In this document: positions 56,468-64,000 of the stretch, piece by piece
How the letters are laid out: the number at the start of each line of letters is the position of its first letter
How positions within the stretch are numbered: the first letter of the stretch is position 1
Source: Ensifer sp. USDA 6670
GTDB lineage: Bacteria; Pseudomonadota; Alphaproteobacteria; Rhizobiales; Rhizobiaceae
Reading direction: 5' to 3'
Assembly (NCBI GenBank): GCA_000421085.1
Contig: ATWE01000016.1
Coordinates: forward strand, 1-64,000
Length of the DNA stretch: 64,000 nucleotides
Program-made: the position numbers and the translations under genes
Notes under the pieces: generated by a model
Database searches by the model: none
What the model saw: the letters and a program-made list of their open reading frames with translations, nothing else
What the model was told of the DNA's origin: nothing

Positions 56468-56543
56468 TGGCACGCCCAACGGGAATCGAACCCGTGTTTC
56501 CGCCGTGAAAGGGCGGCGTCCTAGACCGCTAGACGATGGGCGC
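56468..56543 (-). tRNA. tRNA-Glu (anticodon TTC), second copy
   Basis: 76 bases, same sequence as the copy at 45632. Its downstream spacer leads into the CTC gene, so the two may share a transcript. Confidence 0.97.
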
Positions 56544-56599
56544 CTGCTGCAGCGACTTGGTGCATCTGAAAGGCGCAAGCCGCTGTAAGACAAGGCGGC

Positions 56600-56628
56600 T
56601 TATAGAGAGGGCATCGGGTTCATGCAAG
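56600..56628 (-). promoter_or_regulatory. Promoter of the second tRNA-Glu(TTC)
   Basis: Minus strand CTTGCA, 17 bases, CTATAA, with the flanking ataagccgcct also shared with the other copies. Confidence 0.7.
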
Positions 56629-56759
56629 TGATGAGAAGCGATTATTTTGGTTTTTCGGCAAGAGATTCGCGCAGGTCACCTCGTTCCTATGGTGACGGAA
56701 AACATAGGTGTCTCATTCGCACGCAAGGCGAAGTATCCACAAGTATAAGAGGGGGGAAG

Positions 56760-56835
56760 TGGCACGCCCAACGGGAATCGAACCCGTGTTTCCGCCGTGA
56801 AAGGGCGGCGTCCTAGACCGCTAGACGATGGGCGC
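56760..56835 (-). tRNA. tRNA-Glu (anticodon TTC), third copy
   Basis: 76 bases, same sequence as the other TTC copies. First gene in the direction of transcription of the array. Confidence 0.97.
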
Positions 56836-56893
56836 CTGCTGCAGCAACCTTTGTGCCTCTGATAAGACGCAAGTCGCTGTAAGACGAGGCGGC

Positions 56894-56922
56894 TTATAGA
56901 GAGGGCTTCGGATTCCCGCAAG
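56894..56922 (-). promoter_or_regulatory. Promoter of the third tRNA-Glu(TTC)
   Basis: Minus strand CTTGCG, 17 bases, CTATAA. Same architecture as the other two. Confidence 0.7.
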
Positions 56923-56975
56923 TGGCAGTTTTCATTTTTTTTCGGAAAAATCACGGCCCGGGCAGCGATCGCCGA

Positions 56976-58295
56976 TCAGCCTTTGCGACGGCGACAGCGC
57001 CAGTTCCAGTCCCGCTGGGGGCCGATGTCGATATGGACGGAGTTGGTATGGCAGTAGGTGCCAACGCCGCCGCGGCCGGGAACGTTGCGCAGGAAATCAG
57101 CGAGCTCCCACTTGCTGACGCCCGCCACCTGGATATCCGCCGCCGCGCAGCGGGTATGAAGGGACTGGCGCTTGCGGCTGACTTTGACGGCGCGCAGGCC
57201 CGAGGTGACCATGACTTTGCGGCCGTAGTGCCGTTCCACCGTCTTCAGGATGTCGAGAAGCTCCGGTTTGAAACAGCCTGTTTCCACCTTCTCCGTTTGC
57301 AGGATGAGGCCGCTCGGCGTGAGTCGGGCAAGGCCGGAGAGGTTCGCCACTTCCACAGGTGCGTCGTCCTCGTCAGCCTCATGCGCTTCGTGTTCCATGC
57401 TGAAGAGCGGGTTCATGTTGACGCCAGGCAGTGACGTATAGGCGAGAGAAGCGACCTGCGGCTGCCCCGCATTGCTTGCGGTAATCGTCTTCTTTTCGAC
57501 TGCCGCGACAGCGCGTGTCGGGGCGGCTCGCGGCTTTTCCCTGCGCTTCGGCGCAAAGAGGCTTGCGAGGGTCCAGGTCTTCTTCGTCTCTTGAGTCTCT
57601 TTCTCGCCCTGGCTGGAGCCCTCCGGCTGGGTGGCATCCGCCGGCGTCCCCGAGGCGACTTCGATCGGCTGCAGGGCCGCCGCCGTCGCGCCTGATAATG
57701 CGGCCTGCGCGCTCAAAGGCAACGGTACGGCCGCGGGTGTCTCGCTTTCGCCGGTGGCAGCCGGAGTTGCAGCGGTAATCGATTCGTTTACCGCGGGAAC
57801 GTCGCCTGCGGCGCCCTGTTGCTGTTCAATCACCGGTTGGGCCTCGGGTTGCCCGTTGCTGAAGAGGCTATTGGCCTTGGCATTCATCGTCGGTGATGCA
57901 CCGGCAGGCGGCGTTGCTGTCGGCTGCTTGCTTGGGTCCGGCTGCGCCGCCCCGGACGGTCCTGCTGGAGATTGCCCGTAGATACTCGATGATGTCGCGC
58001 GCAGCGCAGTGCCCTGCATGGCCAGTCCGGGCTGCATGGCGGCGCTGTTCTGGTCCGGTGCGCCGTCGGGTGCCTGCGCCGTCGTGCCGGCATCAGGTGC
58101 AGCCTCTTGTCCGTCCTGCATCGTCTCCTGGGATGCGGCCGGCGGTGCTTCCGCCATTTGTTGGGATTTGAGCGGGCTGATCGTCTCGTTCTCGGCGACC
58201 GCCGACACACAGCCAGCCAGTGCCAGCAACGATACGGATAGTGCTGCGGCGCGTCCGATCGTCAGGAGGCTGTATCCTGGTTTCAGATGTTGCAA
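56976..58295 (-). CDS. Lipoprotein with C-terminal M15-type (DUF882/YcbK-like) peptidase domain
   Basis: About 439 residues from a TTG at 58295 (LQHLKPGYSLL); a GTG at 58382 would add an unlikely 29-residue extension. A lipobox SLLALAGC lies near residue 27. A long Ala/Pro/Gln-rich linker follows, then from about 320 the peptidase-like domain: VTSGLRAVKVSRKRQSLHTR, CAAADIQVAG and NSVHIDIG, giving the His/Asp/His zinc set. It likely trims peptidoglycan or binds it in the periplasm. Upstream to 58686 there is only non-coding DNA. Confidence 0.8.
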   Translation of the reverse strand: MQHLKPGYSLLTIGRAAALSVSLLALAGCVSAVAENETISPLKSQQMAEAPPAASQETMQDGQEAAPDAGTTAQAPDGAPDQNSAAMQPGLAMQGTALRATSSSIYGQSPAGPSGAAQPDPSKQPTATPPAGASPTMNAKANSLFSNGQPEAQPVIEQQQGAAGDVPAVNESITAATPAATGESETPAAVPLPLSAQAALSGATAAALQPIEVASGTPADATQPEGSSQGEKETQETKKTWTLASLFAPKRREKPRAAPTRAVAAVEKKTITASNAGQPQVASLAYTSLPGVNMNPLFSMEHEAHEADEDDAPVEVANLSGLARLTPSGLILQTEKVETGCFKPELLDILKTVERHYGRKVMVTSGLRAVKVSRKRQSLHTRCAAADIQVAGVSKWELADFLRNVPGRGGVGTYCHTNSVHIDIGPQRDWNWRCRRRKG

Positions 58296-58560
58296 CGCCT
58301 TTTCCCCGCTCTCCGTGCATGCGGGTGCCTTTGCACCGCGCACACAACACGTTCCGCTTCCGAATACTGTCCGGAACGGCACAACAATTTCACGCGGAGG
58401 GCGCTAGGCTCCCCACGGGAAAGGTCAGGCAAGTATAGGGCTATCCCCGCAAGTGACGACGAAGCAGAGCCCCGTTTCAACGTCTGCGCGGCAAGGTAAT
58501 GAACGCCGCGTGTTTTGTAAACCTGCACCAACCTATTTCAGCTTCGCAAAATATAAGCGA

Positions 58561-58582
58561 AGGCCCGGCAATAGCCGGGCCT
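58561..58582 (-). terminator. Terminator downstream of glyoxalase gene
   Basis: Perfect 9-bp stem aggcccggc/gccgggcct with a 4-base loop, followed on the minus strand by a T-rich stretch (tatattttg). About 105 bases after the glyoxalase stop. The rest of 58296-58686 shows no gene. Confidence 0.55.
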
Positions 58583-58686
58583 GAAGATCGTCCGCTGTTC
58601 TATTGATCCTCTTGCGCCGGCCAGTGCCGCGCCGCTCGGCAGGGCCGGCGACGGATGACGATTAGCCGGCGGCAATTGTGCGAGGC

Positions 58687-59127
58687 TTACCAGGCCCCCG
58701 TATTGGCCATGGAAACCCAGGGTTCCTGAGCCGGCAGGTGGTCGCCTTTCTGCAGGATCTCGATCGAGATGCCGTCCGGCGAGCGGACGAAGGCCATGTG
58801 GCCGTCGCGCGGCGGACGGTTGATCGTAACGCCGCTGTCCATCAGATGCTTGCAGAATGCGTAGATATCGTCGACCTCATAGGCGAGGTGGCCGAAATTC
58901 CGGCCGCCGGCATATTCCTCGGGATCCCAATTATAGGTGAGTTCCAGGCACGGCGCCGCTTCGTCCTTGGCGCGGCTGACATCGCCGGGGGCAGCGAGAA
59001 AGACGAGCGTGAAGCGGCCTTTCTCGTTCTCGTATCGGCGAATCTCTTGGAGCCCGAAAAGCTTGCAATAAAAATGAAGAGCCTGGTCGAGGTCTTTGAC
59101 GCGAACCATCGTATGCAGATACCGCAT
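58687..59127 (-). CDS. gloA: Lactoylglutathione lyase (glyoxalase I)
   Basis: 146 residues from the ATG at 59127 (MRYLHTMVRVKDLDQALHFY). Metal ligands: His5, Glu in LELTYNW, His in FGHLAYEVDD and Glu in ISIEILQKG. The domain pair forms the vicinal-oxygen-chelate fold. It turns the methylglyoxal-glutathione hemithioacetal into lactoylglutathione in the cytosol. The C-terminal 20 residues (LPAQEPWVSMANTGAW) are typical of rhizobial copies. Single gene, divergent from the cold-shock gene. Confidence 0.93.
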   Translation of the reverse strand: MRYLHTMVRVKDLDQALHFYCKLFGLQEIRRYENEKGRFTLVFLAAPGDVSRAKDEAAPCLELTYNWDPEEYAGGRNFGHLAYEVDDIYAFCKHLMDSGVTINRPPRDGHMAFVRSPDGISIEILQKGDHLPAQEPWVSMANTGAW

Positions 59128-59323
59128 TGGAGAATGTCCCTGTTTCGTGGAAGATGGCGTATAGTGAGGCGACGGCAAGCCAGACGCAAGGCTGCGTGCC
59201 TATAAACGTCTCAGGCCAAAATATGTCGAGGGGCTTGCACACGCGCAGCGGGACGATGTTATTCTGGCCCATAAGAATCAGTTAACCGTATCGAAGTGTT
59301 GCGCGTAACGAGGGGCTGCGAGA

Positions 59324-59902
59324 ATGGCTGACAGGACATCTTCGAAAGACGTCATCCATAATGGCGAATTTGGCAACGACGCCCTTGATCTCATCGAAAT
59401 TACCGGCGTCATCAAGTGGTTCGACGTTGCCAAGGGCTTCGGCTTCATCGTTCCGGACAACGGCATGCAGGACGTTTTGCTGCATGTGACTTGCCTCAGA
59501 CGCGACGGATATCAGACCGTTCTGGAAGGTGCCCGGGTCGTTGCTCTCATTCAGAAGCGGGACCGTGGCTACCAGGCCTTCCGCATCCTCTCGATGGATC
59601 AATCGACGGCCGTTCACCCCTCCCAGCTGCCACCGGTCAGAACGCATGTTCAAGTCACGCCGACGAGCGGCCTTGAGCGGGTGCTCGTGAAGTGGTTCAA
59701 CCGAACCAAGGGCTTCGGCTTCCTGACGCGCGGGGAGGGCACTGAAGACATTTTCGTTCATATGGAAACGCTGCGCCGCTTCGGCCTGACGGAGCTGAGG
59801 CCCGGCCAAGTGGTGCTCTGCCGCTTCGGGGACGGAGAGAAGGGCCTGATGGCTGCGGAGATCCATCCCGACGGACCGACGCCTACCACGCGGTCGCACT
59901 GA
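59324..59902 (+). CDS. Double cold-shock-domain protein
   Basis: 192 residues with two CSDs. First, about 26-95: GVIKWFDVAKGFGFIVPDNG and DVLLHVTCL; second, about 120-180: VLVKWFNRTKGFGFLTRGEG and DIFVHMETL. RNP1 is intact in both; RNP2 of the first is altered (VLLHV for VFVH). Double-CSD proteins are an alphaproteobacterial type, known from Caulobacter, that bind RNA or ssDNA, often in stationary phase. About 195 bases of leader upstream. The stop overlaps the DUF192 start (TGATG). Confidence 0.92.
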   Translation: MADRTSSKDVIHNGEFGNDALDLIEITGVIKWFDVAKGFGFIVPDNGMQDVLLHVTCLRRDGYQTVLEGARVVALIQKRDRGYQAFRILSMDQSTAVHPSQLPPVRTHVQVTPTSGLERVLVKWFNRTKGFGFLTRGEGTEDIFVHMETLRRFGLTELRPGQVVLCRFGDGEKGLMAAEIHPDGPTPTTRSH

Positions 59903-60393
59903 TGTCCGGAGTCGTCGGCATGGCTGCAAGAAGCGCCCTGACGGCGCTTTTTTTGTTCTCGCTGCTCGTTGCCGGAGCCATGGCCGAGGTTTCCTTTGCG
60001 AAGGAGCGGGTGCGGCTGATAACGGCGAGCGGACGCACGCATGATCTAACTGTCGAGCTCGCGACCCAGCCGGATCAGCGGGAGCAGGGGCTTATGTATC
60101 GCCGGCAGATGGCGCCAGATCACGGCATGCTGTTTGATTTCGGCGAGACGCGGCCAGTGATGATGTGGATGAAGAACACCTATCTGCCGCTCGACATGCT
60201 CTTCATCGCAAGTGACGGCACGATCCGCACCATCCACGAGAACGCAGTTCCGCATTCCGAAGCGATTATCGATTCCAGGGAACCGGTGGCCTATGTGCTC
60301 GAGCTTAGCGCGGGAACCGTGAAGCGGCTCGGCATTAGCCCCGGGGACAGGCTCGAAGGCGCAGGGCTTCCGGCAACGGAGCGGGCGAACTGA
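59902..60393 (+). CDS. DUF192 exported protein
   Basis: 163 residues. Signal peptide with core ALTALFLFSLLVAGAMA. The mature DUF192 fold shows VELATQPDQREQGLMYRRQM, MLFDFGETRPVMMWMKNTYL, PLDMLFI and VLELSAGTVKRLGISPGD, the well-conserved pattern of this small uncharacterised family. Coupled to the cold-shock gene by a one-base overlap. Periplasmic; role unknown. Confidence 0.9.
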   Translation: MSGVVGMAARSALTALFLFSLLVAGAMAEVSFAKERVRLITASGRTHDLTVELATQPDQREQGLMYRRQMAPDHGMLFDFGETRPVMMWMKNTYLPLDMLFIASDGTIRTIHENAVPHSEAIIDSREPVAYVLELSAGTVKRLGISPGDRLEGAGLPATERAN

Positions 60394-60473
60394 AGCATCC
60401 GCCGGCTCCGCGCCAGCCTCGAAATTTGCTGTTGCAGCCGCCGGGCGAAGCGTGTATCTCCGCCTTCGTGGTG

Positions 60474-60550
<77 letters not shown>

Positions 60551-60602
60551 TCCAATCACGTGAAAATATTGATCTCTTGGTCAACGGGAGCCGTTCGAAA
60601 CA

Positions 60603-60908
60603 ATGTCCGCGAAGATCTATCGTCCCGCAAAGACAGCAATGCAGTCCGGCAAGGCCAAGACGCATCTGTGGGTGCTGGAGTTCGATCAGGAAAGACCGCG
60701 CACGATCGACCCGATCATGGGCTACACGAGTTCCGCCGACACGCGGCAGCAGGTTCGCCTGACCTTCGAGAGCGCTGAGCAGGCGATCGCCTATGCCGAA
60801 CGAAACGGCATCGAGTATCGCGTGATCGCGCCCAAGGATGCGGCTCGCAAGAATGTTTCCTATTCGGACAATTTCCGTTTCAACCGGATGCAGCCCTGGA
60901 CCCATTGA
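60603..60908 (+). CDS. ETC complex I subunit, NDUFS4-like
   Basis: 101 residues: KIYRPAKTAMQSGKAKTHLW, PIMGYTSSADTRQQVRLTF, FESAEQAIAYAERNGIEYRV and the ending SYSDNFRFNRMQPWTH. It is the alphaproteobacterial counterpart of mitochondrial NDUFS4 (18-kDa accessory subunit), which binds the peripheral arm of NADH dehydrogenase. Encoded away from the nuo operon, as usual. Placed between two tRNA genes. Confidence 0.92.
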   Translation: MSAKIYRPAKTAMQSGKAKTHLWVLEFDQERPRTIDPIMGYTSSADTRQQVRLTFESAEQAIAYAERNGIEYRVIAPKDAARKNVSYSDNFRFNRMQPWTH

Positions 60909-60925
60909 GGCTCACGTGCTGAGAC

Positions 60926-61002
<77 letters not shown>

Positions 61003-61088
61003 AAATTTTCAATCACTTAGTAGACGTTTGCGCCTGCTGTTTTGACCCCGTTTACAGCTTTTTCGGCGCCGTTTACAGAATCCATTCC

Positions 61089-62105
61089 CTAGATGTTCTT
61101 TTCCATCCGCAAAATGACCGCATCGCTGGTCTGCTGGTCAGTCGCCAGATAGTGCTTCTCGAGCACTCTTCCCACCTCAGCAATCGAGTGCCCAGTGATC
61201 GAGGCGATCTGCTCCGTCGTAGATCCTTCCCGCCGCCTGTCAGTGATGAACGTCCCGCGCAAGTCGTGGAACGTCACGCCCTCGATCTTCAGCCTAGCGC
61301 ACTCTTTTCCCCACGACGTTTTGAATCCGTCCTTCGTCCACGGCCGGCCGCGCGAATTGGTCAGGATCCGCATCTTGTCTTTCGTGAGCGCGTCCAGCAT
61401 CGCTTTTAGCTTGCTGTGGACTCGCACCTTGACCCGCTTCTTTGTCTTCCCCTGCTCGAATGACAGGTGCGTTCCGTCGTATTGCTTCCAGGTCAGCGAC
61501 AGGAGATCGCCTTGGCGCTGTCCGGTGTTGATAGCCATTTCGAAGGCGAGGAGCATGTGAGGCTTGGCCTTCGACCGGAATAGAGCGATCAGATCTGGCG
61601 TCCAGACGCTCTCCTTGCGCGATCCGGCATAGAGCCTGTCAATTCCTGTGCAGGGGTTTTTCTCGATCGTTTCCTCATCGATCCCGAAAGTGAAGACGCG
61701 GGAGAGCGAGAACAGCATCTGGTCGGCCGTCCGCGGATTGGCGGCAAAGGTGTGATGCCACTTGCGGATCATCGCCTTCATGCCGCGCTGCTGTGTTAGC
61801 TTCAGCGGCAGTTTCGGCCATTCCTTGCGGATTTCCTTGAAAGAGTGTTTGTGGCTGTCCTGGGTCTTCTCGGCAAGAGCCGCAAATGCAGGACTCTTTT
61901 CGAAAGCGTCAATCAGGTCGTCTAGCGTCTTCACCTCTGCCGGCGCGCTCTCAGCGCGATGATTCAGCAGTTCTGCGGCGAAGGCTTCGGTATTCGGCGC
62001 AGCCTCCATCTTCGGGCCGCCGCGCCAGGCGTAATAGTGGATGCGAACCTCTCCGTTCGCCAGCCTGCGCTTGACCTTATGAATTCCTTTGAGCTTCACG
62101 AGCAC
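61089..62105 (-). CDS. Tyrosine recombinase (integrase) of the tRNA-Arg element
   Basis: 338 residues, a phage-type integrase. N-terminal arm-binding-like part (VKRRLANGEVRIHYYAWRGG), a SAM-like domain, and the catalytic domain: TGQRQGDLLSLTWKQYD (first Arg), KTKKRVKVRVHSK (Lys), FHDLRGTFITD (HxxR), ITGHSIAEV and the Tyr in LEKHYLATD. It points toward the tRNA-Arg. Its start overlaps the next upstream gene by 29 bases. Confidence 0.92.
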   Translation of the reverse strand: MLVKLKGIHKVKRRLANGEVRIHYYAWRGGPKMEAAPNTEAFAAELLNHRAESAPAEVKTLDDLIDAFEKSPAFAALAEKTQDSHKHSFKEIRKEWPKLPLKLTQQRGMKAMIRKWHHTFAANPRTADQMLFSLSRVFTFGIDEETIEKNPCTGIDRLYAGSRKESVWTPDLIALFRSKAKPHMLLAFEMAINTGQRQGDLLSLTWKQYDGTHLSFEQGKTKKRVKVRVHSKLKAMLDALTKDKMRILTNSRGRPWTKDGFKTSWGKECARLKIEGVTFHDLRGTFITDRRREGSTTEQIASITGHSIAEVGRVLEKHYLATDQQTSDAVILRMEKNI

Positions 62106-62316
62106 GTTCCCGATCTCTCCACGCCTGCCATTCGGCTAATGACGTGAAGTCTTCTGGTTTCATGTCAACTGGTTTTTCGCTGGCTGCGCTTTGTGCATCG
62201 GGAGAAACACCGACGCGCCGGCCGTTGATTTCGATCCAGACGGTAACACCTTTGGCTTTGGCGACGTCGGCCATGCGTTTTAGGTCGGCGGCTTTTACGA
62301 GGGCTGGCGTCGTCAT
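62077..62316 (-). CDS. Small element protein upstream of the integrase
   Basis: 79 residues with a GGAGG-like site. Contains KGVTVWIEINGRRVGVSPDA, and a charged C-terminus (EWQAWRDRERAREAQRNS). The N-terminal half could be a small DNA-binding or excisionase-related fold, but I do not recognise it. ATGA overlap with the preceding gene and out-of-frame overlap with the integrase start. Confidence 0.65.
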   Translation of the reverse strand: MTTPALVKAADLKRMADVAKAKGVTVWIEINGRRVGVSPDAQSAASEKPVDMKPEDFTSLAEWQAWRDRERAREAQRNS

Positions 62317-62606
62317 CCTTCACCTCCCTTTGAAGCTTCCCCCGATAGAATCGCCCTTTCGATCTGCTCGGGTTCGTCTTCGTTCATGTCGCAGCCGGCG
62401 ATGTCTTCGAGGTAGGCGCGAGCAACCGCCGCGGACCGCTTCCTTTCACCAGCAATTGCCATCCCGATCGCCAGCAGTGTTTCGATGTGCGTCATGGGCC
62501 GAAGTGGACCGGCAAGTTCCTCTGCTGCCGTGCGGATGTCCTTGGAGAGGGCGTACCATTCGCGCGTGGCGGGGCTGGCGGTGGTGAGGTCTGGTGTAAC
62601 TGTCAT
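62313..62606 (-). CDS. Small element protein, unknown
   Basis: 97 residues, helical and acidic toward the end (DIAGCDMNEDEPEQIERAIL). No family recognised. Linked by ATGA overlaps on both sides, which supports it being translated. Confidence 0.6.
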   Translation of the reverse strand: MTVTPDLTTASPATREWYALSKDIRTAAEELAGPLRPMTHIETLLAIGMAIAGERKRSAAVARAYLEDIAGCDMNEDEPEQIERAILSGEASKGGEG

Positions 62607-63115
62607 GGCGCAAAATACGATTTAGGTTGGATGTCGGCAGTGAGGTACAGCGGATGGCCTGGCTGGCCGTCTGCTGTCACTTTCAGCGCGACGAGGTCGA
62701 AGAATTCGAGCCGCTCGGCGACCTCGCGACCGCGGTCATGAAGAGATCCGTGTGTCCCCCAGGCGCAAACGATCTTACGGGCGCTCTTGGCGATCGCAAG
62801 GATATGCTGATCGTTGTCGGGCCCGATGGGGTCCGGATGGTCGTAAAGGGCCTTCGGATCGGTGGAGCGAAGGGCAAAGAGGTTCCCAACGATCAAACCG
62901 CCGAAGCCCCAAGTCTTGGCGAAACCGACGCACCGCCGAATAGTCGGATCATCCTGGCCGGCGTCAGCTGTGGACGGGTTCAGCATGAGAAAGGCGACCT
63001 TGGCCTTATCAGTGTCCCATTGGCGATCGAGGCGGTACCGGTAGGCGCCGCAGTCTGAAATGACAGCTGAGGACCTCCTCTCAGTTGCGAACATGTCGAG
63101 CGTGTGGGTGCTCAT
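62603..63115 (-). CDS. DUF1643 family protein
   Basis: 170 residues. Family landmarks: CGAYRYRLDRQWD, VAFLMLNPSTADAGQDDPTI, RRCVGFAKTWGFGGLIVGNL, FALRSTDP, and VCAWGTHGSLHDRGREV. DUF1643 proteins occur in bacteria and phages, where nucleic-acid-related roles are suspected but not shown. Part of the coupled minus-strand run of the second element. Confidence 0.85.
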   Translation of the reverse strand: MSTHTLDMFATERRSSAVISDCGAYRYRLDRQWDTDKAKVAFLMLNPSTADAGQDDPTIRRCVGFAKTWGFGGLIVGNLFALRSTDPKALYDHPDPIGPDNDQHILAIAKSARKIVCAWGTHGSLHDRGREVAERLEFFDLVALKVTADGQPGHPLYLTADIQPKSYFAP

Positions 63116-63534
63116 ACCTCGTCCCTCGACCGGAGCGCGCCGGCGTCCGCCAGCGTCTGATTAATAATAGCAGTTGCGAATGGCGCCGCATCCTCGCCCA
63201 TGTCCGACCAGAGGCCGTGAATGGTAAGGGCGAGCACGTGTGGGTTGATGCGGGCGGCGCGCCAGAAGCGCTCTTCGCTCATCCCATGTTGGCGGCGGTG
63301 CTCGTCCGGGTGAAGAGGCAAAACCCAGCGGTCGGAAACCTTGCTGCCCTTGCCGCGGCCGTAGTGGCCGTACCGAGGAGCCGCGAAGGACAGGTGCGCG
63401 GCCTCGACGCCATAACGACCGGAGACGCAGCACGGCAGCTCGTGGATGAAGGCCAGGTAATCTTTGTTCTTCGTCGGCTTCCGCTTTGGTGTCGGATCCG
63501 GCCGAACTGAGTTGGCGATGCGATAGGCCATCAT
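63112..63534 (-). CDS. DUF968-like (HNH-type) phage protein
   Basis: 140 residues; a second Met directly follows the first. KNKDYLAFIHELPCCVSGRY with two Cys, AAHLSFAAPRYGHYGRGKGS, and WVLPLHPDEHRRQHGMSEE place it with DUF968 / Gifsy-type prophage proteins that look like minimal HNH nucleases, with His residues in the expected places. May cut DNA or RNA during element replication; not shown. ATGA overlaps on both sides. Confidence 0.75.
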   Translation of the reverse strand: MMAYRIANSVRPDPTPKRKPTKNKDYLAFIHELPCCVSGRYGVEAAHLSFAAPRYGHYGRGKGSKVSDRWVLPLHPDEHRRQHGMSEERFWRAARINPHVLALTIHGLWSDMGEDAAPFATAIINQTLADAGALRSRDEV

Positions 63535-63887
63535 GCCACCTCCCAGTGGGTCGGCTTATTTGAGAGTTCGAGCAGAACATTGAGGTGGTACGGCGCGCAG
63601 GGCTTACACACGCACCAACGCCTTTCGAATAGCGGGCCATTGGACCTTTGTTGCGGCTCCACCTTCGGCAGTTCCTTCTTGAACCAGTAGGTGCTTAGTT
63701 GTAGGTGCCCCTTTGGATGACCAACCCTTGTTACGGCGAATGATTTCGGAAATGGCGTATGACAGAATTTAGCTGCTGGTTTTGCAAAGAAGCCATTGAA
63801 GAAAGCGATGTAAGAGCCCTGCAAATTGAGGTTTCCAACCTTTGGTTTGTTGAGGAAAACCAACCTGTTCAGACATTCTGGGCACAT
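63531..63887 (-). CDS. Possible cysteine-containing element protein, start uncertain
   Basis: Up to 118 residues. The C-terminal half (ERRWCVCKPCAPYHLNVLLE) looks coding and its stop overlaps the DUF968 start by four bases, which supports the end of the frame. The N-terminal half lies opposite the plus-strand gene at 63759 and is doubtful; no good ATG is found between. The true product is probably only the last 65 or so residues. Confidence 0.35.
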   Translation of the reverse strand: MCPECLNRLVFLNKPKVGNLNLQGSYIAFFNGFFAKPAAKFCHTPFPKSFAVTRVGHPKGHLQLSTYWFKKELPKVEPQQRSNGPLFERRWCVCKPCAPYHLNVLLELSNKPTHWEVA

Positions 63888-63959
63888 TCCGAATGTGCAA
63901 AAAGAAATCTGAGCATTAGCTATGAGTTCGACCCCGATGATCTTATAAACCGGCAGTAG
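63759..63959 (+). CDS. Small zinc-ribbon-like protein
   Basis: 66 residues. CWFCKEAIEESDVRALQIEV opens with a CxxC pair and AHSECAKRN supplies His and Cys, suggesting one zinc-binding knuckle. Function unknown; members of this kind occur in many genomes next to mobile DNA. Opposite in direction to the element genes and partly overlapping the doubtful frame on the other strand. The last 40 bases of the window hold nothing I can name. Confidence 0.6.
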   Translation: MTEFSCWFCKEAIEESDVRALQIEVSNLWFVEENQPVQTFWAHSECAKRNLSISYEFDPDDLINRQ

Positions 63960-64000
63960 TGGCGCGCTCGCGGCTCGAATTTTCTCACGATAGTCGCCGG

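Larger units (their letters stand above)
61003..64000. mobile_element. Second integrative element at tRNA-Arg(TCT), left part only
   Basis: Starts at the tRNA-Arg 3' end. Contains a tyrosine integrase and a run of small minus-strand genes with four-base overlaps, including DUF1643 and DUF968 proteins of phage type. The matching att repeat must lie beyond the window, so size and type (prophage or island) are unknown. Confidence 0.75.

Overview
The window is chromosomal DNA of a Rhizobiaceae alphaproteobacterium, most like Sinorhizobium/Ensifer. Pointers are the high GC content, a sufS2-B-C-D-S1-T-A operon preceded by a TGA-N9-TCA palindrome of the RirA/IscR type, a class I PHA synthase, a double cold-shock-domain protein, an NDUFS4-type complex I subunit, and CTTG-type tRNA promoters. 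I name no species, because that needs a database comparison.

Layout. 1-370: the 5' end of an IS110-family transposase gene (minus strand, cut by the window edge) and its structured upstream DNA. 371-7934: housekeeping genes, mostly minus strand (RBBP9-like hydrolase, DUF2189, PilZ, purB, a three-gene block rpe/DUF2259/membrane protein, then a DmpA-type peptidase coupled to an orphan periplasmic binding protein). 8094-13876: a flavin reductase and a tight CoxD/CoxE/XdhC/XdhC/MoeA-MobA-type cluster for maturing a molybdenum hydroxylase whose structural genes are absent here. 13895-27203: NUDIX, DEAD-box helicase, M23 peptidase, ferritin-like DUF455, PrxQ, a large AsmA/YhdP-like protein, tyrS, anmK, a GGDEF cyclase and a hydrolase. 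27259-34477: the Fe-S cluster assembly operon. 34575-45558: sthA, radC-map, sfsA, phaC, a lipoprotein, an aminotransferase, hom and recJ.

45632-56922 is an array of four tRNA-Glu genes (three TTC, one CTC). A 10.5-kb integrated element has entered the CTC gene. It is bounded by a 47-bp direct repeat of the tRNA 3' half (46/47 identical), and imperfect 32-bp repeats lie just inside each end. It encodes a tyrosine integrase, an excisionase-like HTH protein, a replication-type winged-helix protein, an HK97 prohead protease and major capsid protein, and a small-terminase-like HTH protein. Two cargo genes stand out: an exported SdsA/BDS1-type alkylsulfatase on the opposite strand, and a KilA-N/antirepressor-like protein that may be a BstA-type phage-defence protein. 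I see no large terminase, portal or tail gene, so it is either a capsid-encoding satellite or a decayed prophage.

56976-61002: an M15-type lipoprotein, glyoxalase I, the double cold-shock protein coupled to DUF192, tRNA-Pro(TGG), the NDUFS4-like gene and tRNA-Arg(TCT). 61003-64000: the start of a second integrative element at the tRNA-Arg gene, with an integrase followed by a run of small minus-strand phage-type genes linked by 4-bp overlaps; it leaves the window.

All calls come from reading the sequence and from recalled family knowledge. No database search was run.
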